NCBI GenBank assembly: GCA_016931935.1
Contig: JAFGDW010000130.1
Span: 1 to 58,796, forward strand
DNA from: Candidatus Zhuqueibacterota bacterium
GTDB lineage: Bacteria > Zhuqueibacterota > Zhuqueibacteria > Thermofontimicrobiales > Thiofontviventaceae
Direction of reading: 5' to 3'
Length of the DNA stretch: 58,796 bases
The notes beneath the pieces were generated by a model. The model made no database searches and had not been told where the DNA came from. It was given only the letters and a program-made list of their open reading frames with translations. This document shows positions 8,181 through 16,725 of the stretch, piece after piece; position 1 is the stretch's first letter; each line of letters begins with the position of its first letter. Both the position numbers and the translations under genes were made by a program.

Positions 8181-10217
8181 TTATTTCACGTAATTCATGC
8201 GAATCGTGCTTACAGTGTTCCCCACAATCAACTGGCAGAAGTAAATTCCGGACGGCAATTCCTGGCCAAATGTACCAATGCCGTGGAATGGCAGCGTATG
8301 CATCCCCGGGCCGAGGTGGCTAATGTCAATGACCGCTACTAATTGTCCCAGCATATTGTAAATGCGGAGAAACTTGTGTTGCCCTTTGACGGCATCATCA
8401 CCGAGAAAAAAGCGAATGTTTGTGCTGGAATTGAATGGATTGGGGTAGTTGGCAATCATGCACGACTGCTCAGGACGCTCAATTGGCGATCCTTTTTCCA
8501 CGGTCGTGGCTGGCATGTTAATATAATCAGCAATGTAAGCTGTGTATTTGCAGCGAATGTTGTATTTCAAACTGATATCAATATCCAACAGGCGCAGCGA
8601 ATCCGTTTCTCCGTACACCGCGATCTGCCGTTCAATATCATCGATCATTTCTTTGGCCCAGAGGCTTTGGGCAAATTGATTGGCGTGTGTATCGGTGCTG
8701 AAATCCAGGCGATAATCATACGCGGCCATCCCTTCTGTGGATTGGCCGGCTACCGAAAATGCTGACAAGCCCGGAGTCCGGTAGCGTCCGGTCAGGAAAA
8801 AGCGGTGCCCCTGATAGATGGTGGGATGCTTACGCGGCAGCATGTCATAAACATCGCTCACTCCGAATTCGAGATGGGTATTCATCAACATTGGTTTGTT
8901 GATTTGCCGGAAAACACGGGTCATGCCTGCGGTCAGATTGTCGGTGTCTTTGAGATAGGTGACGAAGCCGTAGTTGAGTAACGAAATCATCTCCAATTTG
9001 GCGCGGTCGAGATCGTCGCCGATAGCAATACTGAAAATGCCGGTTCGATTGGTGTTGCTGGTTTCGATTTCTTTGGGATCGATCACCGTGAAGCCATCGG
9101 TGAACAGCAGAATTGCATTGGCCGCATTTTGATCAGTAAATTGCCCCAGCGTTTGCTGAAGCGCTGTTCCCAAATTGGCACCCCATTGTGTAGAAATTGT
9201 CGTTAAATATTGTTTCGCTGCCTGAATATTGGCCGCCGATGCGATGACAGGTTGATTCTGCCAGATGTTCAGGGCGCTGCCAAATGCAGCAATGTTAAAC
9301 TCATCATGTTCTTCCAGTAAATCCAGGCAGTGGGCGATTGCCTCGATGCTCTGCTCCAGCTTGTAACCACTCATGCTGCCGGATTTATCGATCAGAAAAA
9401 CCACGCGGTTTTTGAGCAGGTTGGCGGGATTGTCGGTTTCGTCCGGTTCGATCATCAATACAAAATGGCCATCCGTATTATCGCCAGCCACCGAATAAAA
9501 ATCCACATTCAGGCTGTCACTGGGAATAGAGTAGTGCATTTCAATATCCTGGTTCAAATACGTTTTAGATGCCTGATACAACAGTTTTTTCATCTGTGGC
9601 TCATCGCGGACAACCGTCAAACCCGGATGACTGACGAGATCGAACGAGGCGATGTTCTTTTGCGAAAGAATATCGAACTCGATGGTTAGATTTTCCAACG
9701 GGTAGGAGACAAACTGCTCCGTTGCCAATGGGTATGTGTAAATCATATTACCTTCGTAATACGAGCTCATACTGATGTAGTGTAATTGGACTTTTTGAAT
9801 GCCACCGGCAGGAATACTTTTCAACATAATTTTAATGCCATTGCGACCGATGTACTCATTCAGTTCGGCGACAATGCCTCCCTCACCAGTTCCGGGATTA
9901 ACGGCCTGTTCTTTCACTTTGAGCACTGCTTTGTACAGCGTGTCATTGAACCAATAGAAAAACGCGGTGGCCCGGGCATCCGCGGGCAGCGGGAACGAGT
10001 AAACAGCGTCGGTCGGGCGATTCCATTCATTTACAAATTCCTGGTAAACGACGGTTTCGGCGATTTGTCCGCTTAGTCGCACGTAGATTTGCGTTGACCG
10101 GTTGCGCAGAAATTCTTTGGGATAATTTGCATCGACAGGGCGTAACATGCCATCGGCCAGCGCTGTTCCTGCCAGTAATCCCATCAGGATGAAAATGTAT
10201 GTTAATTTTCGAATCAT
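8181..10217 (-). CDS. Secreted VIT + von Willebrand A domain protein with type A sorting domain
   Basis: Start ATG 10217 with AAGGAG seven bases upstream. Signal peptide 1-22. Residues about 25-160 form a vault/inter-alpha-trypsin (VIT) domain (AVYSFPLPADARA, and KVQLHYI near its end). A VWA domain at about 270-440 has an intact metal-dependent adhesion motif DKSGSMSG and the later T/D positions (LLFTDG). Residues from about 588 (NYPNPFNSSTNIRFFL) are the sorting domain. VIT-VWA proteins are usually extracellular or matrix-binding; ligand unknown. The next gene upstream (10320-12725) also carries a VWA and sorting domain, 102 bp away on the same strand, so the two may be co-transcribed surface adhesins. 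Confidence 0.9.
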   Translation of the reverse strand: MIRKLTYIFILMGLLAGTALADGMLRPVDANYPKEFLRNRSTQIYVRLSGQIAETVVYQEFVNEWNRPTDAVYSFPLPADARATAFFYWFNDTLYKAVLKVKEQAVNPGTGEGGIVAELNEYIGRNGIKIMLKSIPAGGIQKVQLHYISMSSYYEGNMIYTYPLATEQFVSYPLENLTIEFDILSQKNIASFDLVSHPGLTVVRDEPQMKKLLYQASKTYLNQDIEMHYSIPSDSLNVDFYSVAGDNTDGHFVLMIEPDETDNPANLLKNRVVFLIDKSGSMSGYKLEQSIEAIAHCLDLLEEHDEFNIAAFGSALNIWQNQPVIASAANIQAAKQYLTTISTQWGANLGTALQQTLGQFTDQNAANAILLFTDGFTVIDPKEIETSNTNRTGIFSIAIGDDLDRAKLEMISLLNYGFVTYLKDTDNLTAGMTRVFRQINKPMLMNTHLEFGVSDVYDMLPRKHPTIYQGHRFFLTGRYRTPGLSAFSVAGQSTEGMAAYDYRLDFSTDTHANQFAQSLWAKEMIDDIERQIAVYGETDSLRLLDIDISLKYNIRCKYTAYIADYINMPATTVEKGSPIERPEQSCMIANYPNPFNSSTNIRFFLGDDAVKGQHKFLRIYNMLGQLVAVIDISHLGPGMHTLPFHGIGTFGQELPSGIYFCQLIVGNTVSTIRMNYVK

Positions 10218-10319
10218 TATTAGCTCCTTTAAAAAGTGAAATGTGAGAAGTGAGACATGAAACGGTTGACGAACATGGTGTTTGTACCGTTCTTGATAAT
10301 GGACGTAATATTCACACTT

Positions 10320-12725
10320 CTATTTCAAATAAAGAATTTTCTGAATTGGTGAATAGCGCTGCCCCCCATACGCATCCACTGCTTGTAAACGAACAAAATA
10401 GGTGCCCGCAGCTACCTGCCGACCGAATGTATCGCGGGCGTTCCATTGCACGGTGTGGCGCTGTTGCATACCATTAAGTGGGAATGACTTCACCCGTTGG
10501 CCAAGAATATTGTAAATGGACAATTCGCCGTGTGATAGTTCACCCAGATCCGTTACGATTTGAATCGTCGGATTGAATGGATTCGGGTAACACGTAAGCG
10601 GGCGAGTTAAAGCGCTGACACGGCCGCCAATGTTATATTCCGTATAACCAAATCCGCCGAGTCCGGCGTAGTGAAGTTCCAGCATCACACTGTTTGTACC
10701 GACTGTTGTATTTGGCGACGTGTAGCTGATCATAAATTTATTGGAACCTTTCATGCGGCTGATCTCCAGCATAATATCCCGGAAATTACCGGCTATGTCG
10801 AAAAACTTACCGCCGGTTGGTTCAATAACAGGATTGCACCATTTTGTTTGTAACGAGGGCAGACAGATCGAGTGGACTGTGACTTCGTATTCCAACAGGC
10901 GATTCACCACATCTTGCACAGTCAGGTTAATTTCCGGCTTGACCGGATAATCTTCATCGGTAATCCAGACGAACGTGCGTTTGCTGTTTGGCCTGAGCGA
11001 AAGTTCGGTTGCCTGCCATAGTGCGCCGAGTGAATTTTCACGGCCGCCATATAATTTAATCGAGTTGAGCCAGTTTCGGAATCCTTCGAGATTGCTGGTC
11101 ATATCGTACACATTATCAAAATAATCGCTGAAGGCAACGCCGCCGACTCTTAAATCGATGCCTTGCGCGACCAGGCTGTCGGCAAATTCGTTGATGTGCG
11201 ACCGCACGGCCTGAATGTCATCGCCCATGCTGCCGCTGCAATCGAGCACAAACACCACATCGGCTTGTGAAACACCACCGGTGGTGTCTTTGCCAAATTC
11301 AAAATTACGAACGCGGATTTCATTTTCATATAAAAAGATATTTTCACTTGTCAGATCAAACAAGCGTTGGCCGGTTTTTTCGACCTGGGCTTCAAATAGC
11401 AAACTGACTGATGGATAAAGCGAAGTAATTACTGAATCAATCGTGCATACCAGGCCGGTATCGGACAGGGGAATTGCCGGAATAAATACTTGCCGGTACA
11501 TGGTATCAAGAATTTCACCATTGCGGCGAATATCAAACGAGAGTTCGACAATTTTGTCTTTCAATATTTCTTTTGATTGCAGCGTTGCATTGCGATATTG
11601 CGTGCCCTGAGCGGCCAGATTGAACGATACGGAAGTTGGTGTGCCGGATAATTCCGGGGGATAAGTCAGGTTCATCGTGCAGTTATTGTATGTGGAGTTA
11701 CTGACATTGGTAATTTCGATTACTGTCGGCAGGGTGCGCGGGAACAACAGGTTATTTTCAATTGAAAGAAATCCGGGCAGATCCCAGCGCGTAAACACAT
11801 TACCAAAATCCGGTTGCTCAATCGTAACAGAGATGGATTGAGTAAGTGCCCCCCCATCGGCAATGGTTTGTTCTGTCCCGATAATTTTCAGTGCGGTATC
11901 GTACAGCTTACGCAAATAAGAATTTGAAAACATTGGTGAATCATCCGCATAAATGGATTGCCAATTGTCGACAATTACTTTTTGTGGTGACATGGCAGCA
12001 AAGTCCAGCGTTACGTTCAAGCCGTCGTGGAGACCGATCCGTTCGATCAGCGCCAGCGATGTCGGGGATGTCAACGCCGTGTCATTCCATACCGGTTGGC
12101 TTTTAACTTCCGGCCAGCCATCGCCGCGCTTGCCAAGTCCGGCATCGAAAACGAGTCCGGCAGCGAACGTATGGGGGACAGCGTCGAGATTTTCCAGATT
12201 CATGGAAAGCGTGATTACCCGGCCGCTTTGTTCAGGCGTAATCGAAAAGGTCATTCGGCACAGATTGGCTTGCTCATATGTCAGGGTTAAACCGGAGGGT
12301 GTCGAAACTGGCGCTGCCTGAAATATATCGAACACGCTGGCCGGTTTCTTCCATTGGCCGTCAATTGCGAGCAGCGGGTACGATGTCATTGCATAGGGAT
12401 GGCCGAATGTGATGCCGCATTTGTCATCAAGGCTGCTTGCGGATACACCATTATTGGTGCCAATTGTGAAATGTCCACCCTGCACCAGTGTCATTTCGCT
12501 GATATTGGTTGTCATCTGCTCGCCAGCCGGGCCGATACCGTTGGTTTTGTTGAGTGCGCTCGCGGATGTTACGGATTCAATATCATACTCCGCTTTGTAG
12601 CTGTGCCGGGATGGTGAATTCAATGAATAATTGTCGTGTTGTTGCTCATGAACGGGATCGGTGGTTGCTCCCGCTTGCACATAGATCACCAGTGACATAA
12701 TGATTAGTATCAACGTATGTTTCAT
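10320..12725 (-). CDS. Secreted von Willebrand A domain protein with type A sorting domain
   Basis: Start ATG 12725 with a strong AAGGAGG. Signal peptide 1-21 ends in VQAGA. Residues about 60-460 contain beta-rich regions with no family I can name. A VWA domain at about 490-660 has the intact MIDAS motif DCSGSMGD and FVWITDED. From about 712 (CYPNPFNPTIQIVTDL) a sorting domain runs to QKILYLK. Likely an exported metal-dependent binding protein, probably paired with the VIT/VWA protein that follows. Confidence 0.87.
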   Translation of the reverse strand: MKHTLILIIMSLVIYVQAGATTDPVHEQQHDNYSLNSPSRHSYKAEYDIESVTSASALNKTNGIGPAGEQMTTNISEMTLVQGGHFTIGTNNGVSASSLDDKCGITFGHPYAMTSYPLLAIDGQWKKPASVFDIFQAAPVSTPSGLTLTYEQANLCRMTFSITPEQSGRVITLSMNLENLDAVPHTFAAGLVFDAGLGKRGDGWPEVKSQPVWNDTALTSPTSLALIERIGLHDGLNVTLDFAAMSPQKVIVDNWQSIYADDSPMFSNSYLRKLYDTALKIIGTEQTIADGGALTQSISVTIEQPDFGNVFTRWDLPGFLSIENNLLFPRTLPTVIEITNVSNSTYNNCTMNLTYPPELSGTPTSVSFNLAAQGTQYRNATLQSKEILKDKIVELSFDIRRNGEILDTMYRQVFIPAIPLSDTGLVCTIDSVITSLYPSVSLLFEAQVEKTGQRLFDLTSENIFLYENEIRVRNFEFGKDTTGGVSQADVVFVLDCSGSMGDDIQAVRSHINEFADSLVAQGIDLRVGGVAFSDYFDNVYDMTSNLEGFRNWLNSIKLYGGRENSLGALWQATELSLRPNSKRTFVWITDEDYPVKPEINLTVQDVVNRLLEYEVTVHSICLPSLQTKWCNPVIEPTGGKFFDIAGNFRDIMLEISRMKGSNKFMISYTSPNTTVGTNSVMLELHYAGLGGFGYTEYNIGGRVSALTRPLTCYPNPFNPTIQIVTDLGELSHGELSIYNILGQRVKSFPLNGMQQRHTVQWNARDTFGRQVAAGTYFVRLQAVDAYGGQRYSPIQKILYLK

Positions 12726-12967
12726 AGCACCTCCTTTGAATTTATTATATTCGATAATTTACTGTTTACACAGGAGGACTATTCAATTGTTGTACCACAA
12801 TGAATGAACATCGTAATGACCGAAAAATACGGGGAATTGGCGGTCTTTATTATTTGGTATAAATATTCAGGCTGTGCATACTATTCGCAGCGGAGCAATT
12901 TATGCACAATTTGTGTTGTGAAATTTGGATGAAGGGGATATATTAGAGATTGAATTGATCGGACAGC

Positions 12968-13000
12968 ACAAACCAGGTATTTTTAAAATACCTGGTTTGT
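12968..13000. repeat. 33-bp palindrome, copy 1 (copy 2 at 37615-37647)
   Basis: A 16-bp perfect inverted repeat (arm ACAAACCAGGTATTTT) around a single central base, in the divergent gap between 10320-12725 and 13083-13382. The same 33-bp palindrome with two substitutions occurs at 37615-37647, 12 bp beyond the stop of the acyl-CoA synthetase gene. Terminator-like shape, but at this copy no gene ends, so it may be a dispersed palindromic repeat. Confidence 0.75.
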
Positions 13001-13009
13001 GGGAATATA

Positions 13010-13045
13010 CCGTAGAGAAAATTTATGAATTTTCTCTACGGTTTT
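13010..13045 (+). terminator. Strong hairpin with T tract just upstream of the 13083 gene
   Basis: Perfect 14-bp stem (arm CCGTAGAGAAAATT at 13010-13023, partner 13028-13041), 4-nt loop TATG, then TTTT on the plus strand. It looks like a rho-independent terminator or attenuator 42 bp before the start of the next plus-strand gene. A TATAAT-like -10 follows it, so it may insulate that gene rather than attenuate it. Confidence 0.65.
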
Positions 13046-13053
13046 CACATTGT

Positions 13054-13059
13054 TATAAT
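13054..13059 (+). promoter_or_regulatory. Possible -10 box (TATAAT) for the 13083 gene
   Basis: A perfect TATAAT 24 bases before the ATG, between the hairpin and the ribosome site GAGGAT. No good -35 is seen at normal spacing, where the hairpin arm lies, so this is tentative. Confidence 0.35.
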
Positions 13060-13082
13060 AGCAATTTAAATGAGGATACATC

Positions 13083-13382
13083 ATGAAAATAATTGCACTT
13101 GAACACGAACTGGATGGCGCACAGGCTGCAGATTTTAAAAAATATGGCGCTGATGAAGCCCGGCGAGTCTGGGAGTTGACGCAACAGGACATCATTCGCG
13201 GAAGCTATTTCCGCACCGATCGAAATGACGCTGTGCTCATTCTGGAATGTGAATCTGCCGATGCTGCCGAGAATGCATTGCGCACGCTGCCATTTGTGAA
13301 GTATGGATTGATTCGGTTTGAATTAATTCCACTAAAGCCGTATCCGGGATTGGCGCGATTGTTTGCCGATAGCATGGGGTAA
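13083..13382 (+). CDS. Small dimeric alpha/beta-barrel protein, muconolactone isomerase-like family
   Basis: 99 residues starting at ATG 13083 with GAGGAT six bases upstream. The pattern (KIIALEHEL, then EARRVWELTQQDIIRG, YFRTDRNDAVLILE, FELIPLKPYPGLARLF) matches small ferredoxin-fold proteins related to muconolactone delta-isomerase/YciI-like proteins, some of which are mis-annotated as superoxide dismutases. No cofactor motif is visible. It stands alone, on the opposite strand from its neighbours, between a hairpin/-10 region and a terminator. Family assignment is from sequence pattern; the reaction is unknown. Confidence 0.75.
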   Translation: MKIIALEHELDGAQAADFKKYGADEARRVWELTQQDIIRGSYFRTDRNDAVLILECESADAAENALRTLPFVKYGLIRFELIPLKPYPGLARLFADSMG

Positions 13383-13435
13383 TGAAGCAAAATGAAATGA
13401 TTTAGGAGAGCATATAAACGTTTCGAGCGCAACGC

Positions 13436-13460
13436 GCTACGCACTTCGAAAGTGCGTAGC
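13436..13460. terminator. Hairpin between convergent genes
   Basis: GCTACGCACTT (13436-13446) and AAGTGCGTAGC (13450-13460) form a perfect 11-bp stem with a 3-nt loop between the plus-strand gene ending at 13382 and the minus-strand gene ending at 13477. No long T tract, but the position fits a shared terminator. Confidence 0.55.
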
Positions 13461-13476
13461 ACGTACTCGCGGGATA

Positions 13477-15393
13477 TTATTTCACCAAACAAATCTTCCG
13501 AACCTGCACGACATCATCAACCTGCAATTTCACCAGGTAAATTCCCGATACAATCGGCAGACCCTGCTGATCGGAACCGTCCCACATACAAGAATGGTTA
13601 CCGGCACGTTGGGATTCATTGACTAACACACGCACGGTTTGTCCCAGCAAATTAAGAACCTGTATATTGACAAAAGCATCTTTTGGCAAGTCATATGAAA
13701 TTCGAGTGTGTGCATTAAACGGATTGGGATAGTTGGGATAAAGCCGTATCGTAGCTGCGGTAGTAACGGATTGGTTAAATTTCAAAATAGCGCTGGTTAA
13801 TCGATTCACTTTCAACACTGCATCCCACAATGCCAGCGCGGGCTTGGCCGATCCATCTAATTTGAACATGCCGATCCGGTTGAAGGCATTGCGGTACACT
13901 TCGGGCACACCAAAATAGGTTTGATCGTAGACGGAAAACCAGGAGATCGCTTGTGCATTCACCGAACTCAATTCAGTGACCATGCGCGACAGCCAATCGA
14001 CCTGCTTATCGAATCCTACGGAGATGTCGATACCGCCAGGCGCGCCACATTCAGGGATAATTACCGGCAGCTCTGGTGCGATTTGCGCAGGCGCAGCGAA
14101 ATATCCCGGGGCGAAAGTGACGCTAATATTCCCCATAATGGCTGGATAAAAACTATAGGCGACGCTTTGCAGCTCCGGCATAAGCTGTTTCCATATGTCT
14201 GCGTGTTGCATGTTTATATGGCCGCTCGGGTCCGTCATCCAGTCGATTGTAAAATAGGAAGTGACATGAATATCCGGATAAAGTTGCGTCAATGTGTCAG
14301 CCAGACTTTTAAACAAATGTACATACGCCGGCCATTGATCAGGGTGTCGTTCATAAAATATGTTTGCCTCCACACCAACTACGACATATTCCGGCTCTAC
14401 CAATTCGCACAATGCCAGCATCTCTGTGTAGTAGGATTGCCATACTGCTTCATCGTTCAAACTGCCTACTGTTGAGCCATCCGGAGCAAAATTTATATCA
14501 CCGACTTCGTTTTCTGTATCGTGGGTAAAATCCAGAGTGAGGATAATGTCCAGTCCTAATTCGCGAGCTAGCTCCGCCTGCTTCAACTGTTGTTGATGTC
14601 CCCACTGAATATCATCCCCGGTGATGCTGCACCAACGTGTATGGAAAAAAATATTAACGAACTCACCATGATCGGCAATTGTGCGGATGACATCCTCTTT
14701 GGCTTTCTCACTCATGTTGATCGAATTCTCCTGTACGAATCCCATTTGAAATGAGCGTTGTGCAATCGGGGATTGCATGACAATCGATTCGGAGATCGGT
14801 GTATCAACTTCTGTAGTAACGCGAACATTATCGATCCAGACCGCGCCCGGTTCTTTGGGGACGACGCAAGCCAAAGCGATGAAAGACGCAGCATCTTTCG
14901 CTGTGAAACTTCCGCTGTACGTGTGAAACGTGCCATCGGTACTGTCCGCAAGCAGAATAACATCCCCGGCCAGTCCAATACCTAATTCAGGATCGGGAGG
15001 GAGTGTTTCATTCACAGCAAACAACAGAACCAAAGGCGAACTTTGGAATCCCTGTTGGGCAATGTCAATTTGCAATTCCACTGTTTTGCCTTTCAAGGTT
15101 GCGCTGTTAATATCCAGTATCTGTGAAAGGGTGTAGTTATCTGCCGCATCTGGATATGATTCTAACTTGATGCTGCGACTTCCTTCGGTTTTAAAATGTG
15201 AATCGAATGACCAACATCCCCACTTTAACACGTCCTGTGCGCTATCGATGAAGCCAATCATCCAATAGGGGGGACGGAGCGTGTCGTCTGCGGCCATTTC
15301 AAAACCAGGGTTGGTGACAACGTTTGTGAGAGTAGCAAAGCATGGTGATGTAGTAGCAAGCAAAATTATTAGTATACTTGTTTTCATTTTCAT
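13477..15393 (-). CDS. Secreted TIM-barrel glycosidase-like protein with N-terminal carbohydrate-binding-like domain and sorting domain
   Basis: I choose ATG 15393 (AGGA six bases upstream, then MKMKTSILIILLATTSPCFA signal peptide) over the further 5' start; 638 residues. Residues about 25-190 resemble a galactose-binding/CBM jelly roll (VTNPGFEMAADDTLRPPYW, and VWIDNVRV at its end). Residues about 200-530 look like a clan-A-type TIM barrel with LDIILTLDF, VVVGVEANIFYER, VIIPECGAP (possible nucleophile Glu) and AISWFSVYDQT. The usual NE acid/base pair is not clear (VEAN instead), so family and activity are uncertain. GH53-like is one possibility. Residues from about 550 (NYPNPFNAHTRISYDLP) are the sorting domain. 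Confidence 0.78.
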   Translation of the reverse strand: MKMKTSILIILLATTSPCFATLTNVVTNPGFEMAADDTLRPPYWMIGFIDSAQDVLKWGCWSFDSHFKTEGSRSIKLESYPDAADNYTLSQILDINSATLKGKTVELQIDIAQQGFQSSPLVLLFAVNETLPPDPELGIGLAGDVILLADSTDGTFHTYSGSFTAKDAASFIALACVVPKEPGAVWIDNVRVTTEVDTPISESIVMQSPIAQRSFQMGFVQENSINMSEKAKEDVIRTIADHGEFVNIFFHTRWCSITGDDIQWGHQQQLKQAELARELGLDIILTLDFTHDTENEVGDINFAPDGSTVGSLNDEAVWQSYYTEMLALCELVEPEYVVVGVEANIFYERHPDQWPAYVHLFKSLADTLTQLYPDIHVTSYFTIDWMTDPSGHINMQHADIWKQLMPELQSVAYSFYPAIMGNISVTFAPGYFAAPAQIAPELPVIIPECGAPGGIDISVGFDKQVDWLSRMVTELSSVNAQAISWFSVYDQTYFGVPEVYRNAFNRIGMFKLDGSAKPALALWDAVLKVNRLTSAILKFNQSVTTAATIRLYPNYPNPFNAHTRISYDLPKDAFVNIQVLNLLGQTVRVLVNESQRAGNHSCMWDGSDQQGLPIVSGIYLVKLQVDDVVQVRKICLVK

Positions 15394-15550
15394 TACAAAT
15401 CCTGTCTTAATTTTTGAATAAATTTCGTTTTTTAATGACAAATATGCGTTAGAATTTTAATTAAAAGACAATAGAAGTATCCTCTCAAAACAAGATGGTA
15501 GTAATTAAAATTGAAATCAAATAGCTTCTCAAAATTTTGCAGAGCGCAGA

Positions 15551-15585
15551 GCGCATAGCAAAAGCACAAATCTATCGCTATGCGC
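15551..15585. other. Inverted repeat downstream of the DUF4249 gene
   Basis: GCGCATAGC (15551-15559) and GCTATGCGC (15577-15585) are perfect 9-bp arms separated by 17 bases, about 80 bp beyond the DUF4249 stop. A possible transcript end, but there is no T tract. Confidence 0.4.
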
Positions 15586-15664
15586 CATGCACTTTGCATA
15601 TATAGCTTTACCCTCCAATATTGAATAGATACCAATAGAACTCGCCCAAATCAGGCGAAATTTC

Positions 15665-16510
15665 CTAGTCCAACACCACATTCACAGAATCCACACTATA
15701 CGATCCAAACACGCCGCGGCCACCATCGACCAACCGGAAATCCTCACCGGTTTCCAAAGCGATGCTGCCTTTGAGTGCGTAGTCGTACAGATTGCGGTCG
15801 ACAGCGAGAATTTTGATGACTGCATTGTTGGAATACAAATCGGCTTGTTCGGTCAAATAATAATCATCCACATTGGTCAATCGGGCGGGAGAATTATATT
15901 CCAACTCCTCCGTGATGATATTGAAACGATCCGCCGGATTCCGTTTGTTTGTGATGACAAAATTCAGGAGATAAGCCGCTATTGATGAATTTTCAGTCCA
16001 CGACACTGTCGCTTGTTTCACGGCTGAGCGCATTATATGTGTGTCGGTCTGAGGCTGAATAATTGAGGGGCGCACCGGTACTTGTGTGGTTGCGGCGAGC
16101 TTCCCAATGCCTGGCACCGTAACCCGCAATTCATAAGACACACCAGGTTGTGCCTGGAATTCATCGCGGCGGTCCAGGTAAATGCCTTTGTAATCATAAT
16201 CATCAGGACGAAAATGGCTGTCAATCGGTTTACAATAAAAATCGAATGTGACCGTATCACTCGCGCCAATGATTTGTACAATAGCATTATCGATAATCAG
16301 ATTGGGCGTTCGGTTAATGTCCCATTCATCCACTTCATTGACGTGCATGGTCCGCTCCACAACAACAAACTCATCATCACCACCGTAACAAATCATACCG
16401 AACACATTGACTTCTGTGGCATAATCTGGTGCATAAACCTCCTTTTTAGGAACAAAACCATCGCAGGCGAATAACAGGCAACAACATGCTAAAATCGATA
16501 TATTTTTCAT
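15665..16510 (-). CDS. DUF4249 lipoprotein, partner of the TonB-dependent receptor
   Basis: Start ATG 16510 with GGAG six bases upstream. Lipoprotein signal with lipobox LLFAC (Cys about 16). The 281-residue length, beta-rich body and end (GGRGVFGSYSVDSVNVVL) match DUF4249, a family found next to TonB-dependent receptors in FCB bacteria and thought to be a periplasmic or surface partner of the receptor. It follows the receptor gene after 215 bp that hold an inverted-repeat element, on the same strand. No SusD-like gene is present, so this lipoprotein probably takes that partner role. Confidence 0.85.
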   Translation of the reverse strand: MKNISILACCCLLFACDGFVPKKEVYAPDYATEVNVFGMICYGGDDEFVVVERTMHVNEVDEWDINRTPNLIIDNAIVQIIGASDTVTFDFYCKPIDSHFRPDDYDYKGIYLDRRDEFQAQPGVSYELRVTVPGIGKLAATTQVPVRPSIIQPQTDTHIMRSAVKQATVSWTENSSIAAYLLNFVITNKRNPADRFNIITEELEYNSPARLTNVDDYYLTEQADLYSNNAVIKILAVDRNLYDYALKGSIALETGEDFRLVDGGRGVFGSYSVDSVNVVLD

Positions 16511-16602
16511 TTTTTCTCCGTCATTAGAAATTCAATTAGATACAAAACAAGGTGATCGATGATCTGTGATCAATTATCAGTTACGGGCGTAGATACTGCA
16601 TC

Positions 16603-16709
16603 ATCGTTCCCGCTCCCTGACCGGGAATGCCGGTTACAAGGCTCTGCCTTGCGAATAAAACGCGGCACAGCCGCACGTTTCCCGTTCCCAGCGCGACATT
16701 GGGAACGAT
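16603..16709. repeat. Inverted-repeat-bounded intergenic element
   Basis: ATCGTTCCC at 16603-16611 and GGGAACGAT at 16701-16709 are perfect 9-bp ends of a 107-bp GC-rich stretch. Internal hairpins include GGCTCTGCC and GCGGCACAGCCGC. It resembles GTTCCC-type palindromic intergenic elements of many bacteria. No target duplication seen. It separates the receptor gene from its DUF4249 partner. Confidence 0.6.
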
Positions 16710-16725
16710 ACGGACGATTATAATA

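Noticed and set aside
8343..8765. 140-residue plus-strand frame and similar long frames opposite the VWA and receptor genes
   Set aside because: They are antisense shadows of well-supported genes with clear domains on the other strand.
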